From: Imbricaverruca yamaguchii
Taxonomy: Eukaryota; Arthropoda; Thecostraca; Neoverrucidae
Direction of reading: 5' to 3'
DNA: 64,000 bases
Assembly (NCBI GenBank): GCA_034440575.1
Contig: JAOTOL010001476.1
Location: 833,501-897,500 of the forward strand
Shown: positions 11,454 to 21,672 of the stretch, piece after piece
Layout of the letters: each line of letters begins with the position of its first letter
How positions within the stretch are numbered: the stretch's first letter is position 1
Program-made: the position numbers and the translations under genes
The notes under the pieces: model-generated
Databases searched by the model: none
Seen by the model: only the letters and a program-made list of their open reading frames with translations
What the model was told of the DNA's origin: nothing

Positions 11454-11583
11454 CTCGCAGAGGATGGCGTAGTTCTCCCTGTCGGCGTAGTCGCTGCCGG
11501 CGCGGGAGCCGGGGTACTCCCAGTCGAGGTCCAGTCCGTCGAAGTGGTATTGCCGCAGGTACCGCACCACGCTGTAGATGAAC
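11454..11583 (-). CDS. Chitinase exon with GH18 catalytic motif
   Basis: 130-bp internal exon. The acceptor is ctgcccgcag just above 11583. The first G completes an Arg codon begun in the upstream exon, and 43 full codons follow, ending CTGCGAG before donor GTGAGG at 11453. It encodes FIYSVVRYLRQYH, then FDGLDLDWEYPG and a tail ending in YAILCE. In GH18 enzymes the Glu of DxxDxDWE is the general acid, and it is present here together with the two upstream Asp residues, so the active site is intact in this part. A ~52-bp minisatellite begins within about 10-20 bp of the acceptor, inside the polypyrimidine tract. The next exon, which should encode the LTYDYH-like region, was not found down to position 1. 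Confidence 0.93.
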
Positions 11584-11595
11584 CTGCGGGCAGGG

Positions 11596-11888
11596 GTGCA
11601 GTGGTACGTTAGTGTAGGTCTGGTCCCCAGATGTCAGGAGAGCAGGGCTACAGTCATACGTTAGAGTAGGTCTGGTCCCCAGATGTCAGGAGAGAAGGGG
11701 TACAGCCATACGTTAGTGTAGGTCTGGTCCCCAGATGTCAGGAGAGAGGGTACAGCCGTACGTCAGTGTAGGTCTGGTCTGGAGAAGTTAGGAGAGAGAG
11801 GGGGAAACAATTTATTGAAATTTTTAGATGTCAGGAGAGCAGGGCTACAGTCATACGTTAGAGTAGGTCTGGTCCCCAGATGTCAGGT
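11596..11888. repeat. Minisatellite, ~52-bp unit, ~5 copies, at the exon acceptor
   Basis: The unit contains cgttagtgtaggtctggtcc followed by ccagatgtcaggagag and an agggctacag segment. Unit starts at 11607, 11659 and 11711 are exactly 52 bp apart, then the spacing becomes 50 and 95 bp, the last holding an unrelated AT-rich insert. On the minus strand each unit has a pyrimidine run (ccccttctctcctgac) like that preceding the exon, so the array may have grown from the splice-acceptor region itself. Confidence 0.85.
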
Positions 11889-13104
11889 GAACTTCGTAGT
11901 CAACTGCGCAGATGGTTCTGTCTCCATTGTGTTGGTCGAGGTTGGGGCTTTGAGGACTGATTAATGCCCCAACAAAGTTCACTCACCATTCTGGGAACAC
12001 GATTAATGTAAGCATTCACATTTACGACGTACGCGAAATGCACTTCGAACATGGGAAATAAAATAATATAGTACTTGTTGTCAGGGTAAGAATCTGACAG
12101 CGAGGCATTAGCATGCTTTATAATGCCTTGTCTCACTTGCCATCTACGTTGGAAACAATGGACAAAGGGAAATTTTCTGAGTAAGAAACTGACACTGACT
12201 CAGTATTATTAAATGAGCTCTACAGCATATGCCAAGAGACCACCGCACAACACAATGACCCTTATCACAATGACATTGTGTTAGAATAGGTTTTCGGGAA
12301 TCCATATATATATATATATATCATTAGATTACTTTTCTAATTGCCAAAATGATCTACATCATCTGGAATAAGAATATGTATCACAATGTAAGTAACATCT
12401 TTCGCATAAAACATGTCGGCTAACTCGATTTTCACTATTTTGTAATTTATTTGGATCCGATGTAGTATGAGAGGAAGCTATCTGTCCGACAGTGGTTGAA
12501 TGAAGCAATAAATGATAAGGTGATCCTTACCCGAAACACACAACTGAAATGCATACGCCCGAAACATGGCTGTTGATTGGAGGGAGTAAATCATTCTGTC
12601 TTCACATGGTGTAACCAGCCAGGCACAGCCAGCGTGACCTTCACGCACAGGCGGCTCGCCCCAATGACCGCGCGTACAATGAGTCGCTGTACTCCATCAC
12701 AGACTCATTCACAAACAGAGCCGCCTGGAAGATTGGGGCTGCCGACCTACGATGCAGCTCATTCGCCCGCCGCCGCTTAAGCACGAGTCGACAGCGCGTC
12801 TGAACACCGGGGTGTGGTTGGCCACGCCGCACGTGCGTTTGACCCCGTTCCCGTCCGAGGGGCGCGCCCGGCGGCGGGTCAGTCGCGTCAAGGTCGCGAC
12901 GTGACCTTGAGCTGGCTGGGGGGCCGACAGGGGCGGCGCCTGCGGCAGGGCGGGGCTGCGGGCGTGGTCGGGGCGCGAGAGGGTGGCAGCGTCTCACTTT
13001 CCCGGCGTCATGGTCGATGGTGTGTTGGTAGCCGTTGTTGCAGCTCGTGTGAGCTAATGAGATGCGCTAGCGACCAACTGTCCGACTGGGGGACGGATGG
13101 GTAC
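11889..13104. other. Chitinase intron 2, unique part
   Basis: AT-rich sequence to about 12570, with a short (TA)n run at 12309-12324, then a GC-rich stretch to 13080. No exon or RNA gene recognised. Confidence 0.5.
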
Positions 13105-13660
13105 CACCCAGCACCAACACCACTCACCACCAACACCACCCAGCACCGACACTACCCAGTACCGACACCAACACCACCCAGCACCGACACTACCCAGTAC
13201 CGACACCAACACCACTCACCACCAATACCACCCAGCACCAACACCACTCACCACCAACACCACCCAGCACCGACACTACCCAGTACCGACACCAACACCA
13301 CCCAGCACCGACACTACCCAGTACCGACACCAACACCACCCAGCACCGACACTACCCAGTACCGACACTATCCAGCACCAACACCACCCAGCACCGCACT
13401 ACCCAGTACCAACACCAACACCACCCAGCACCGCACTACCCAGTACCAACACCAACACCACTCAGCATCAATAGCACCCACCACCAACACTACCCAACAA
13501 CGACATTACCCACCACCAGCACAACCCAACAACAACACCACCAAACACCAACACCACCAACCACCAATCCTATACAGCACCAACACCACTCACCACCAAT
13601 ACTACACAGCACCAACACCACCCACTACCAACACCACCCAGCACCAGTATTTCTCAGCAC
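13105..13660. repeat. AC-rich minisatellite, ~38-bp and shorter sub-units
   Basis: The array is made of cccagcaccgacactaccca, gtaccgacaccaacacca and related blocks, almost free of G and T on the plus strand. Left copies form a ~38-bp register. Right copies decay into accaacaccacc-type 12-15-bp units. The strong strand bias leaves several plus frames open; these are not genes. Confidence 0.88.
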
Positions 13661-14062
13661 GAACGTCTCGTAGCTCATGCAGTATGTACGGTGTGTGTTG
13701 TGCAGATAGTAATGCGCGGTCTGTATTACGCTAGTGTATGAATGCTTGTTGCGAGTTTGCTCCCACTATTGACCCCAAATATATCTTTCATTGTAAATAT
13801 CTTGGAGTTATATCCCGACTGTCCATAACATCCACCGTGCGTAGAGGGCATGTATGGTGAAATACACAACTAATAAATAACACCTAACCTAACCTGACCT
13901 AACCCAACACCAAAACCACCAAGTACCAACACCGCCCAGCATCAGCAACGTCAAGTGCCGCCGAGGGCACGTGGTGGTTTCGTGACGTAAGGATGACATC
14001 TCACCCAGACGGGATGAAACGTGTGAGGTTAGGCATCAGCACCAACAGCAATGATGCTGGTG
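13661..14062. other. Intron sequence with short CCTAA run
   Basis: At 13883-13902 four CCTAA-type units (third one CCTGA) occur head to tail, matching the arthropod telomere repeat TTAGG on the minus strand. This is too short for more than a note. A few ACC-rich repeat remnants follow. Confidence 0.4.
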
Positions 14063-14089
14063 GAGCACAAGCACCTGGTGCTTGTGCTC
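14063..14089. repeat. Perfect 12-bp inverted repeat
   Basis: gagcacaagcac, a 3-base spacer ctg, then its exact reverse complement. Isolated hairpin with no T-run after it; function unknown. Confidence 0.85.
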
Positions 14090-14175
14090 GGTCAAGGCTG
14101 AACTCGGGCCTCAAATGATGTGCATCATCAACCACAGGAATCCAGTCAGGCTGGCCACCTCACCATGTTGTAGTT

Positions 14176-14226
14176 GGTTATTTGAGTTTTAGGGTGCATC
14201 GATCAGGTGTGGTCATTTAGCGCCCA
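14176..14226 (+). repeat. Dispersed hairpin family HP1, copy A
   Basis: Leader ggttatttgagttttA, then arm GGGTGC (14192-14197), inner arm GATCA (14201-14205), loop ggtg, inner arm TGGTC (14210-14214), spacer attta, and outer arm GCGCCC (14220-14225). Both stems need one or more G-T pairs to form, and other copies pair at the same places with different bases. That pattern suggests selection, or a recent origin, for a folded RNA. Other copies: 19684-19727, 21941-22013 (variant), 23700-23751, 28681-28738 and 35823-35866. Confidence 0.75.
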
Positions 14227-16553
14227 TCTCAACATGTTGTATCACAGAATAAACACAGCATAGCAAGGAATGACATTTTCGCATTTACCCAGTCCACTCG
14301 CGACCAATCGGCGCGAGAGGTTGGCGACGCTATATGACCTGGCGGTTGAGCGCGTCATAAAATAATCGAAGGTTCTTCTTCTTCTTCACAAGTTGACAAG
14401 CTGTGGAAACCACTGATTTACCAGGTGGCTTGGTAAGCAACAGACCGCTGTGCAGAACCTCGAACCACACCGCTGGCCAGTCGAGCGAGTCTCGTGAGGC
14501 GACCACGCAACGCTTGCCATGCCCTACACGTTGCTAAACACAGCCTCCATTGGTGGCCTAACTAGGTCACCGGAGCTCGATGCGACACGCATGACTGGAG
14601 CTTCTGTTGAACAGCTGGTGATGAACGGTCTCTTGTAGCTAGCACCACTCAGGCTGCCGGCTGGCGTGGTGGAAGCCGTGTGTGCCGATTGGCCAGCTTT
14701 TGCGTGGGCCTTGACCCTCTCAATGCTGACTTGCCCCCTTACCCCATAATATTTCAACATTTATCATTGGAGCGGTTGGAGGCGAACGCCTAGTCAATTC
14801 GAGAACGCTTATTACATCCATGTATTGGGTCCCGATTTCCCAAGCATTTTCACTAAATGAAGCTCCTGGTGTGTACAAACCGTAGCTGGAAGCTAAAGTT
14901 CCAACTTACATTAGTCTGAAACATAACCTACAAGCGCTTCCGATAGGCTGTCCGAGTTAATTCGATGCTCGCGACTTATACAATGATTTCATGGCAATTC
15001 CCCAATACAGTCTCGTATCGTTATGTGATAACCTCTGAACACCGAAGATGTTAGCCACTGAGTATCAAGCGGTTAGTGAGACAACTTCAGCCACTCAACT
15101 GGTGAGCGCACCCACACGCCCCCTCTCTGTTACGCAGAATCAGTTGACAAGTGGCACACGGTGTGGTTGTGACCGGACGTGGCGGTGTGGAAGGCGTGGT
15201 CATGTTTCAGACACGGGAAGGACTTCGATGATATGCCTGATGTACACAATATTATCGTTGGATCGAAGACAGCCGTCAGTGGATCGCCACATGATCATAC
15301 TGATAAACAGCATCCCTAACACCTGCGATACCAGCCAATTTTTGCCTATTAAATGTAGCGTGGTGGCGGCACAGTTCCTGCCTAGTCCGGTAGCGATGTC
15401 ATGATCGATGCCTCTCTTGCAAGTATGTTTGGTCTTTTTCAGTGCAGTGTCATGCACTACGAAGATAGCTCCGGAGTGTAGGCCCACCCTTCCTTGATGT
15501 CCCCTGTATCTTCTCTTGGACCCGCTGACCTACAGTGACTCGTTCTCCTGTCAGTTTTGATAATGTGGATGCGCCATGCACAATTGTGGATTACACAGTG
15601 CATTTATCTCGTCATGAATCACAATCAAGGTTTAGCGTCACTTGCGATTATGTCTCTGACTGTTACTCGCCTCTTTCTTTATCCCTGTCCCTCTCCCTCC
15701 TCTCTCTGTCCTTTCCCCATACAGGCCTCTTTTTCCATCTCCCCTCTCCCCCCCGCAGTCAGCCCCACGCCTCTCTCCAACCTACCAATACGCGCTGCAC
15801 AGATGTCAGATGAGCTCCGAGTGGCCAGGTCAGCATCAGTCTCGGCACTCCTGACGCCGCTAGTCCTCGGGCGATGGTTTCAGCCGGGTAATTGGAGTAC
15901 ACGCACCGTGAAGCGGCGGCGACCTTCAGAGCAGACCTACGGTTGTGGTAAGGGGGAGGGGCACCAGGTGACACCAGGTGTCGATGGAATGTGCTCGCTG
16001 AACACTGAACTGATTACTGCTTGTGAAGCGCTGTCTGCTCACACGTGGTGCGGGGTGTTGTAAGGGCGTCAGTCGACGACGGCCTGGGATGGGGCACGGT
16101 GGTAATGCTGGGCCGGACGCGGCCAGGACAGTGATGGCACCGTCACCTTAGTGCGCGAGCCGGAGGGGCTCTCGTGTAGCGCACACCGGACCAGGAGTGA
16201 ATTCGGCTCCACACTAACATCTCGGAAACTACCGAAACTAGACCCAAAATAATTGGAGTGCAGGTTACGACTGGAATCAACACGCTTCGTATTCATTTCG
16301 TGACCCTAGTTTAATGTCTTCGGGGTTAAGTGAGGTCGAGATCGGTCGGCACACCTTGGCGCTACTCCACCGTACCGACGAAGCCTTCGTGAACTCGAAC
16401 GGTCGGCGCTCGGTCGGTCGGCTTTACATCCACGCATTTCCTGTGCTTCCGAGCCGTTTGGGATTTCTATGGCATATGATGCGCTTATCTATTTCGGTCA
16501 GTGACAAGATTTGATTACAACATCGCCGCCCGTTTATGAGATGTGGAAAAACA
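14227..16553. other. Chitinase intron 2, no gene seen
   Basis: No exon or RNA gene recognised. A pyrimidine-rich stretch at 15660-15760 includes two acceptor-like ends (ccccatacag, ccccccgcag) on the plus strand, but no convincing coding sequence follows either. Confidence 0.45.
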
Positions 16554-16598
16554 GGAGGGGTGGGAGAATTACACCCCTCCCCCTCCGATGCGCATGTG
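16554..16598 (+). repeat. Dispersed hairpin family HP2, copy in chitinase intron
   Basis: GGAGGGGTG (16554-16562) is followed after nine bases by the exact complement CACCCCTCC, then ccctccgatgcgcatg. It shares layout with copies at 47065-47104, 47425-47469 and 48327-48365: G-rich arm, a gaatt/gattt core, C-rich arm, and a gcgcgtg-like tail. Confidence 0.6.
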
Positions 16599-16803
16599 CT
16601 TGACTCTGGATTCGATAAGGTCACTGATAATCAGTGCAAACAATTTGCTATTTTTAACTTTAACAATTTGCTACAACAATTTTTAAGCTGGGTCCAACAT
16701 TTCGTCTCCACTTCAGTTACGTGGATGTAAGACATTACTATCCGAAACACATCCGTGTGGAACGTTTTACAACGCAAGCTCTTGACAATTTTGACACCTC
16801 TTA

Positions 16804-17945
16804 GACATAAAGACATAAAAGATTAGTGCAACTATGAACCACAAGGGCCCTTCTTGGTTGCACTCTGTACACTCAGCCAGTTGCCCACCAAATCCGTCAA
16901 TCAGCCCTCCCTGTAATACTGAAAAGCAAGTCGTCTATTCTTATAATGATTGTCTATGCTGTTTTTAAAGATGTTCAATGTGCTGCTACTGACAATGGTT
17001 TCTGGCAGCTGGTTCCAGTGTTCTACTACCCTGTTGGCGAAGAAAGTCTGTCTTAACCTTGTTCTGCTGTGGTTAACTTTAATTTTGAATTTATGACCTC
17101 TAATTGCATCATTTCTGTTCAATTCAAACATTTCCCCCAAGGTATCCCCTCTCCAGACCATGGAAAAATGTAAAGACCTCGATGAGATCTCCTCTCAGCC
17201 TTCTATATGTAAGTGAAAACATATTCAATGTCTTCAATCTTTCCTCATATGCCAGGTTGCTTATACCACTAACCATTTTTGTAGCCCTCTTTTGCACTCT
17301 CTCTCTAAAAGCCAACAATCTTTTGCATAGCTAGGAGACCAAGCTTGGATGCAGTATTCCAAATGTGGCCTGACCATATGCATGGTAAAGCTTCCTGATG
17401 ACTTCCTCACATCTGTATGATACATTCCTATTTATTGCCCCAAGCATTCTCAGTGCCTTCTTTCTGGCTTCCTTGGTCTGTTCTGATGCCCCCAATTGTG
17501 TGTTTAGAATAACACCTAAATCCTTCTCCTGTTGAGTCACTGATGGCACTTGACCACCCATCAAGTATGGAGCCTTCATATGCTGCTTACCCACATACAC
17601 GATTTTGCACTTATCAAAATTAAATTTCATTTGCCATTCTTCTGACCACTTCACAAGTTCGTCTAAGTCTTTTTGCAGCAAGATATGCTCGTTTTGACCT
17701 ATTGTGGCCCTAAAGACCTTCAAATCATCAGCAAATTTCAAAACGTTACTGCTTAGGGCACTTTCGATGTTATTTACAAATATAATGAACATTAGTGGCC
17801 CCAGAACTGACCCCTGGGGAACTCCACTAAGAATATTCTGCCATGATAACTTTGTACCATCTAGCATCACTCTTTGCTGTCTATCTGAAAGCCACAACTC
17901 TACCCATTTTAAGATGCTACCTGCAATACCATGGGTTTTCGCCGC
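16804..17945 (-). mobile_element. CR1-like non-LTR retrotransposon, 5'-truncated
   Basis: Read on the minus strand, the element starts abruptly at 17945 inside the reverse transcriptase domain. It runs through GVPQGSVLGPL, the catalytic FADD, a C-terminal region with YRRLRGDLIEVF and a final segment with ANRVVEHWNQLP, then a short 3' untranslated region. It ends in two copies of the 8-bp unit TTTATGTC (plus-strand gacataaagacataaa, 16804-16819). Termination in short 8-bp repeats rather than poly(A) is characteristic of CR1-type elements. Sharp 5' truncation is the usual result of incomplete reverse transcription. It lies in chitinase intron 2 in the same orientation as the gene. Confidence 0.9.
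17331..17945 (-). pseudogene. Truncated reverse transcriptase of the CR1-like element
   Basis: The open frame covers the second half of the RT domain: LWLSDRQQRVML, GVPQGSVLGPL, KFADDLKVF with both catalytic Asp residues, and EKDLGVILNT. Near 17370-17330 a frame change gives a premature stop; the expected YCIQAWSP stretch is in another frame. The sequence resumes at 17318 in a third frame down to 17124 and again from 17161 to 16901, so at least two indels separate the pieces. Not functional. Confidence 0.88.
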
Positions 17946-18517
17946 CGGTTAGTCGTTACAAAGTTACCGTGGCATCCAGTGCACCCAGCACAGCTAGTGA
18001 TGACTCGCGGATGTCGCCGCAGTGACGTCACGTGTTGACGTCGCCATGGCGACGTCCACGAGTCGCACGCAGCGGCTTCATTCACCAGTCGAGGGGCCCG
18101 GCGAGTGTGCGTGATGGCCCGCCGGCCGACCCTGGCAGTGTCGTGACCTGACGAAACTGTCGACCTTGCAGCGGCTCGGCGGCTCGGTAACCCGGACAGT
18201 GTCGGGTCAGCAGAGGTCAAGGCGTGCAGCAGTCAGTCGCGGACCTGGACCTATCTCACCTGGAGGCGCCGTACGCCAAACAACTAGACGAGATTGCTTC
18301 ATCAAGTCATGAGGCTGGACGCAGACGAGATTCGTCGAATCGGGAACTCACATTCAGTGTCGGTAACTTGCTCGGGCATCCTCTCGATAGAAGTTAGACT
18401 CAATCAATTTGACGAAGCGTGAGGAGAACTTTTAGAGTGGGTTGAGTGGGGACCGAACTGTACCAGCCAACTTCTGTGTGGCGCCATAACGCTGACGCAG
18501 GGATTCACGCAAGTTGG
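17946..18517. other. Chitinase intron 2, GC-rich spacer
   Basis: No exon recognised. CpG-rich between 17990 and 18200. Confidence 0.4.
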
Positions 18518-18845
18518 TAGGGTAGCCGCGAAGGTGATGTGGTAGCCGTAAAGGCGGTGACGTAGCCGCAAGAGCGGTGTGGTAGTCGTTATGACGGCGA
18601 TTTACTCGTAAAGGCGGTGACGTAGCTGTGAAGGTGACAGGATATCCGCAGAGAACGCAGGATAGACGCAAAGGTTGGATTGCAGTCGTAGAGGTGGAAA
18701 TGTAGCTGTAAAGGTGGAAATGTAGCCGTAGAGATGAAGATGTAGCCTTGGGTAGCAAAAAAGGTTGTAGGATAGCTGTAGAGGTGGTGGGGGAGCCACA
18801 ACTATGGTGATTCAGTAAGGGACAGGGTAGCCGTAAAGATGGCAG
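18518..18845. repeat. Old, diverged minisatellite, 20-bp unit
   Basis: Successive 20-bp rows such as ggtagccgtaaaggcggtga, cgtagccgcaagagcggtgt and tgtagctgtaaaggtggaaa align without gaps for about 12 units and then lose register. Identity between neighbours is far lower than in the other arrays, so this one is old. Confidence 0.75.
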
Positions 18846-19200
18846 CGTTGACGTGGTAATGATGGAGCAGCATCCTTAACAAGCTGTATGATTTCTACAC
18901 CCACGGATTAGGCTCTGAGGTAAACATGGCTGCAGAGTGAGGCCCAACCATTGTAGTGACTTGCCGACTTGTTCTTCAACGCCGCCTCCCACGTGCTCCG
19001 ACGTTGTACTCTCCAGAGTGAAGGCAGGCCATTGTCTTGTCCAATCCTCCCCCAGCAGCACTGGTGCGGGTCGCAAGGTCAGCAGGCGCTGCGTGGGCCG
19101 TATGGTGGGGCGGTGCCGGAAGTCTGGCATATCTCGTGTTCTCTGACGGGCCGCGTGGTGCCGACGCCCGCCGACCGCACTTGGCCAGGATTGCGCCTAA
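18846..19200. other. Chitinase intron 2, no gene seen
   Basis: Mixed GC-rich sequence with no supported exon. Confidence 0.4.
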
Positions 19201-19235
19201 CGAAGGTAAACCCGCAGCCGGCGGGTTTACCTTCG
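19201..19235. repeat. Perfect 15-bp inverted repeat
   Basis: cgaaggtaaacccgc (19201-19215), five-base spacer agccg, then its exact reverse complement (19221-19235). The right arm runs straight into copy 2 of the dispersed 110-bp repeat. Confidence 0.88.
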
Positions 19236-19335
19236 ACATCCCGCGCCTGAGCGCGTGAGTTCGGGCACCTCCGTCACGGGAGATTCGTCTGCGTAGTTGA
19301 GCTGAGAACCTCGCTCGCAGGAGATCCCGCCGGCT
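19225..19335 (+). repeat. Dispersed ~110-bp repeat, copy 2
   Basis: Collinear with the minus strand of 8760-8872, sharing gcgtgagttcgggcacct, ggagattc and acctcgctc blocks. In this copy the 5' edge forms the right arm of a perfect hairpin; copy 1 has a different edge there. Confidence 0.7.
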
Positions 19336-19683
19336 CGGCGGCGGGACGGCGGTCGGAGGCGACTGCCGGAACCCGAGCTGGAGCTCGCTCAGTCCGACCG
19401 GCCTTCCGGGACGCCCCCTCACCCCCCCCCCCGCCCCCTCCTGTCGACACGACTGGCTGGCCGTGTGTCGTGGCCACTTCCTTATGGCGGCCCGGCAGCT
19501 CGGCGACTTTGGCGGGAACTGCGGCGCGGGAGGACCCAAGGCCGGTTGGCGCGCACGTGGCGGGCTGGCGGGATGGCGCGAGAGCGAACACTGGGGGACG
19601 GTGCTCCCTGCCAGCCGGCACAGATGCAAGCCGGCCAACAGGCGACTGGATGAGAATTCCACCATGTGTGTATCGGTGTGATT
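19336..19683. other. GC-rich intron sequence
   Basis: High-GC sequence with a C run at 19420-19438. Open frames on both strands reflect composition and show no family signature. Confidence 0.4.
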
Positions 19684-19727
19684 AGGGTTTTAGGGCGCAT
19701 CGACCATGGTAGATCATTTAGCGCCCA
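19684..19727 (+). repeat. Hairpin family HP1, copy B
   Basis: Arms GGGCGC (19693-19698) and GCGCCC (19721-19726) are perfectly complementary, 22 bases apart, exactly as in copy A. The leader is agggtttta. The inner stem is weaker here (gacca against agatc), so only the outer stem is conserved. Confidence 0.7.
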
Positions 19728-20594
19728 AACAATTCCACATCTCTCCCAGCCGAAGCAGCATGCAATATTCGACACAATTCGTCAAGGTACATGCCAAAGT
19801 CCATCATGGAGTGTTTACAAGAAATAGAGTGTTTACATGCCGAAATGACTCACGAATTCTCACAAAATGGTGCGATTAACATCGGTACGTGTTGGCGCTT
19901 TATGCCAAGAATGTCTCATCGAGGCAGCTAGGCGGGTCTATCGGTACAATTCAACCGGATCTCCGATTATTGCACAGACCAGACCAATATTTCATACGGC
20001 TATGTCGGAACACAAATGTTTCCCACGGTGGTATGTGCCATGAGGCTAGCTTTCTAGCAAATACTTAGAATATTCCGAGAACGAAGGCTCTCTCCCTGGC
20101 TGTCCCCGTGCATGCAATACCACATAGCCAATGCTGGAACTCGTGAACGATCGTGGGTGGACCCTGGAAACCGGCCTCAGAAACTTTGCTAGGCTTCCGA
20201 TCTTGCAATGTCCTGCTAAATTCTACCAAGAGAAATGAAAATAGCTTCTTGCTATGTTCCGGGACCCATGGACACTGAAGCTTAATTCTAAAACAACACC
20301 AATGAATGACACTGCAATGCAATAAACCGACATCAAGCTGCAGTAAACCATGCAGTAAACCTACACCGTAATGTTTGTGATGTCGTATATCTGGTGGTAT
20401 GCAGGTGCAAAAAATGAGGACTGGATGAAAAAAGGCCGGAAGGTGCACCTGAGAGGCTGTATATTGGTGAAGTACCCCTTGTGTTGCACGGGGAGGACTT
20501 GATAAAGTGCCGCGGTACAGTAATGCAGGGGACATTACCGGGAGTTGGGCAACAGCCTCATCAACTCTGAAAAAGCATGTACATGTGGTTGGAT
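19728..20594. other. Chitinase intron 2, no gene seen
   Basis: No exon recognised on either strand. A long minus-strand frame (20065-20742) starts in the neighbouring array and has no family signature. Confidence 0.4.
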
Positions 20595-21335
20595 GCCTTC
20601 CTGCGGAGCGGCGTGGAAACTCGCACCGTTGGATATTTCCCTGCAGTGACGTGAAGGTTCGCACTATTGGATGTTTCCCCGCGGAGAGACGTGGACGTTC
20701 GCACAGTTGGATGTTTCCCTGCAGTGACGTGAAGGTTCGCACTATTGGATGTTTCCCCGCGGAGAGACGTGGACGTTCGCACAGTTGGATGTTTCCCTAG
20801 TGACGTGAAGGTTCGCACTATTGGATGTTTCCCCGCGGAGAGACGTGGACGTTCGCACAGTTGGATGTTTCCCTGCAGTGACGTGAAGGTTCGCACTATT
20901 GGATGTTTCCCCGCGGAGAGACGTGGACGTTCGCACAGTTGGATGTTTCCCTGCAGTGACGTGAAGGTTCGCACTATTGGATGTTTCCCCGCGGAGAGAC
21001 GTGGACGTTCGCACAGTTGGATGTTTTCCTGCAGTGACGTGAAGGTTCGCACTATTGGATGTTTCCCCGCGGAGAGACGTGGACGTTCGCACAGTTGGAT
21101 ATTTCCCTGCAGTGACGTGAAGGTTCGCACTATTGGATGTTTCCCTGCAATGACGTGAAGGTTCGCACTATTGGATGTGCCCTCGCGGAGAGACGTGGAA
21201 GTTCGCACAGTTGGATGTTTCCCTGCAATGTCGTGAAGGTTCGCACTATTGGATGTTCCCTCGCGGAGAGACGTGGAAGTTCGCACAGTTGGATATTTCC
21301 CTGCGGAGTGGCGTGCAGGTTCGCACCGTTGGACG
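20595..21335. repeat. Minisatellite, 78-bp higher-order unit of two 39-bp halves
   Basis: Half 1 has gacgtgaaggttcgcactat and half 2 has gacgtggacgttcgcacagt. Each is followed by tggatgtttcc and a gc-rich joint (ctgcagt or ccgcgga). The halves alternate strictly for about eight dimers. One half has lost bases at about 20796-20802. Since 39 is a multiple of 3, both strands carry long open frames with 26-residue repeats; I regard these as by-products. Confidence 0.93.
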
Positions 21336-21499
21336 CGCTCGAGCATGCTACAGCCCGGCCATCTGAAAGTCATCCCTGCATGCATCAGAGGGCAGGCACG
21401 CAGGTGCGGCTGTCGCCGACGCGACTTCCCGTGTCGATGTTTGGTCGCCACCTACGGGAGTATCTACTTGACGTGACGCCCGTGCCGGACTGATAGACT

Positions 21500-21660
21500 G
21501 CTCGACTTGCTGTTATTTTATATATATATTTTTTAATTTAACCTGTATTCTGTGATTTTGACCCTCCTTTTTACCTTTTGTGCTGTGTTGTTTTATCTAT
21601 TTGACGCGATGTCGTAATAGCCACAAGTCAATTGTGGATGACCTCAATAAAGTCTGTCTG
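21500..21660 (+). mobile_element. Probable retrotransposon 3' tail
   Basis: A T-rich untranslated-like stretch is followed by gatgacctcaataaagtctg and a terminal GTCT microsatellite (gtctgtctgtc). The layout resembles the 3' end of a non-LTR element that ends in a short tandem repeat. No coding part is attached. The end lies about 10 bases from the splice donor of chitinase exon 21673-21802, on the opposite strand. Assignment is by layout only. Confidence 0.4.
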
Positions 21661-21672
21661 TCGCCGACGTAC

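Noticed and set aside
15660..15760. Splice acceptors in a pyrimidine tract on the plus strand
   Set aside because: Two acceptor-like ends are present, but no coding sequence follows in any frame; it lies in a chitinase intron of the opposite strand.
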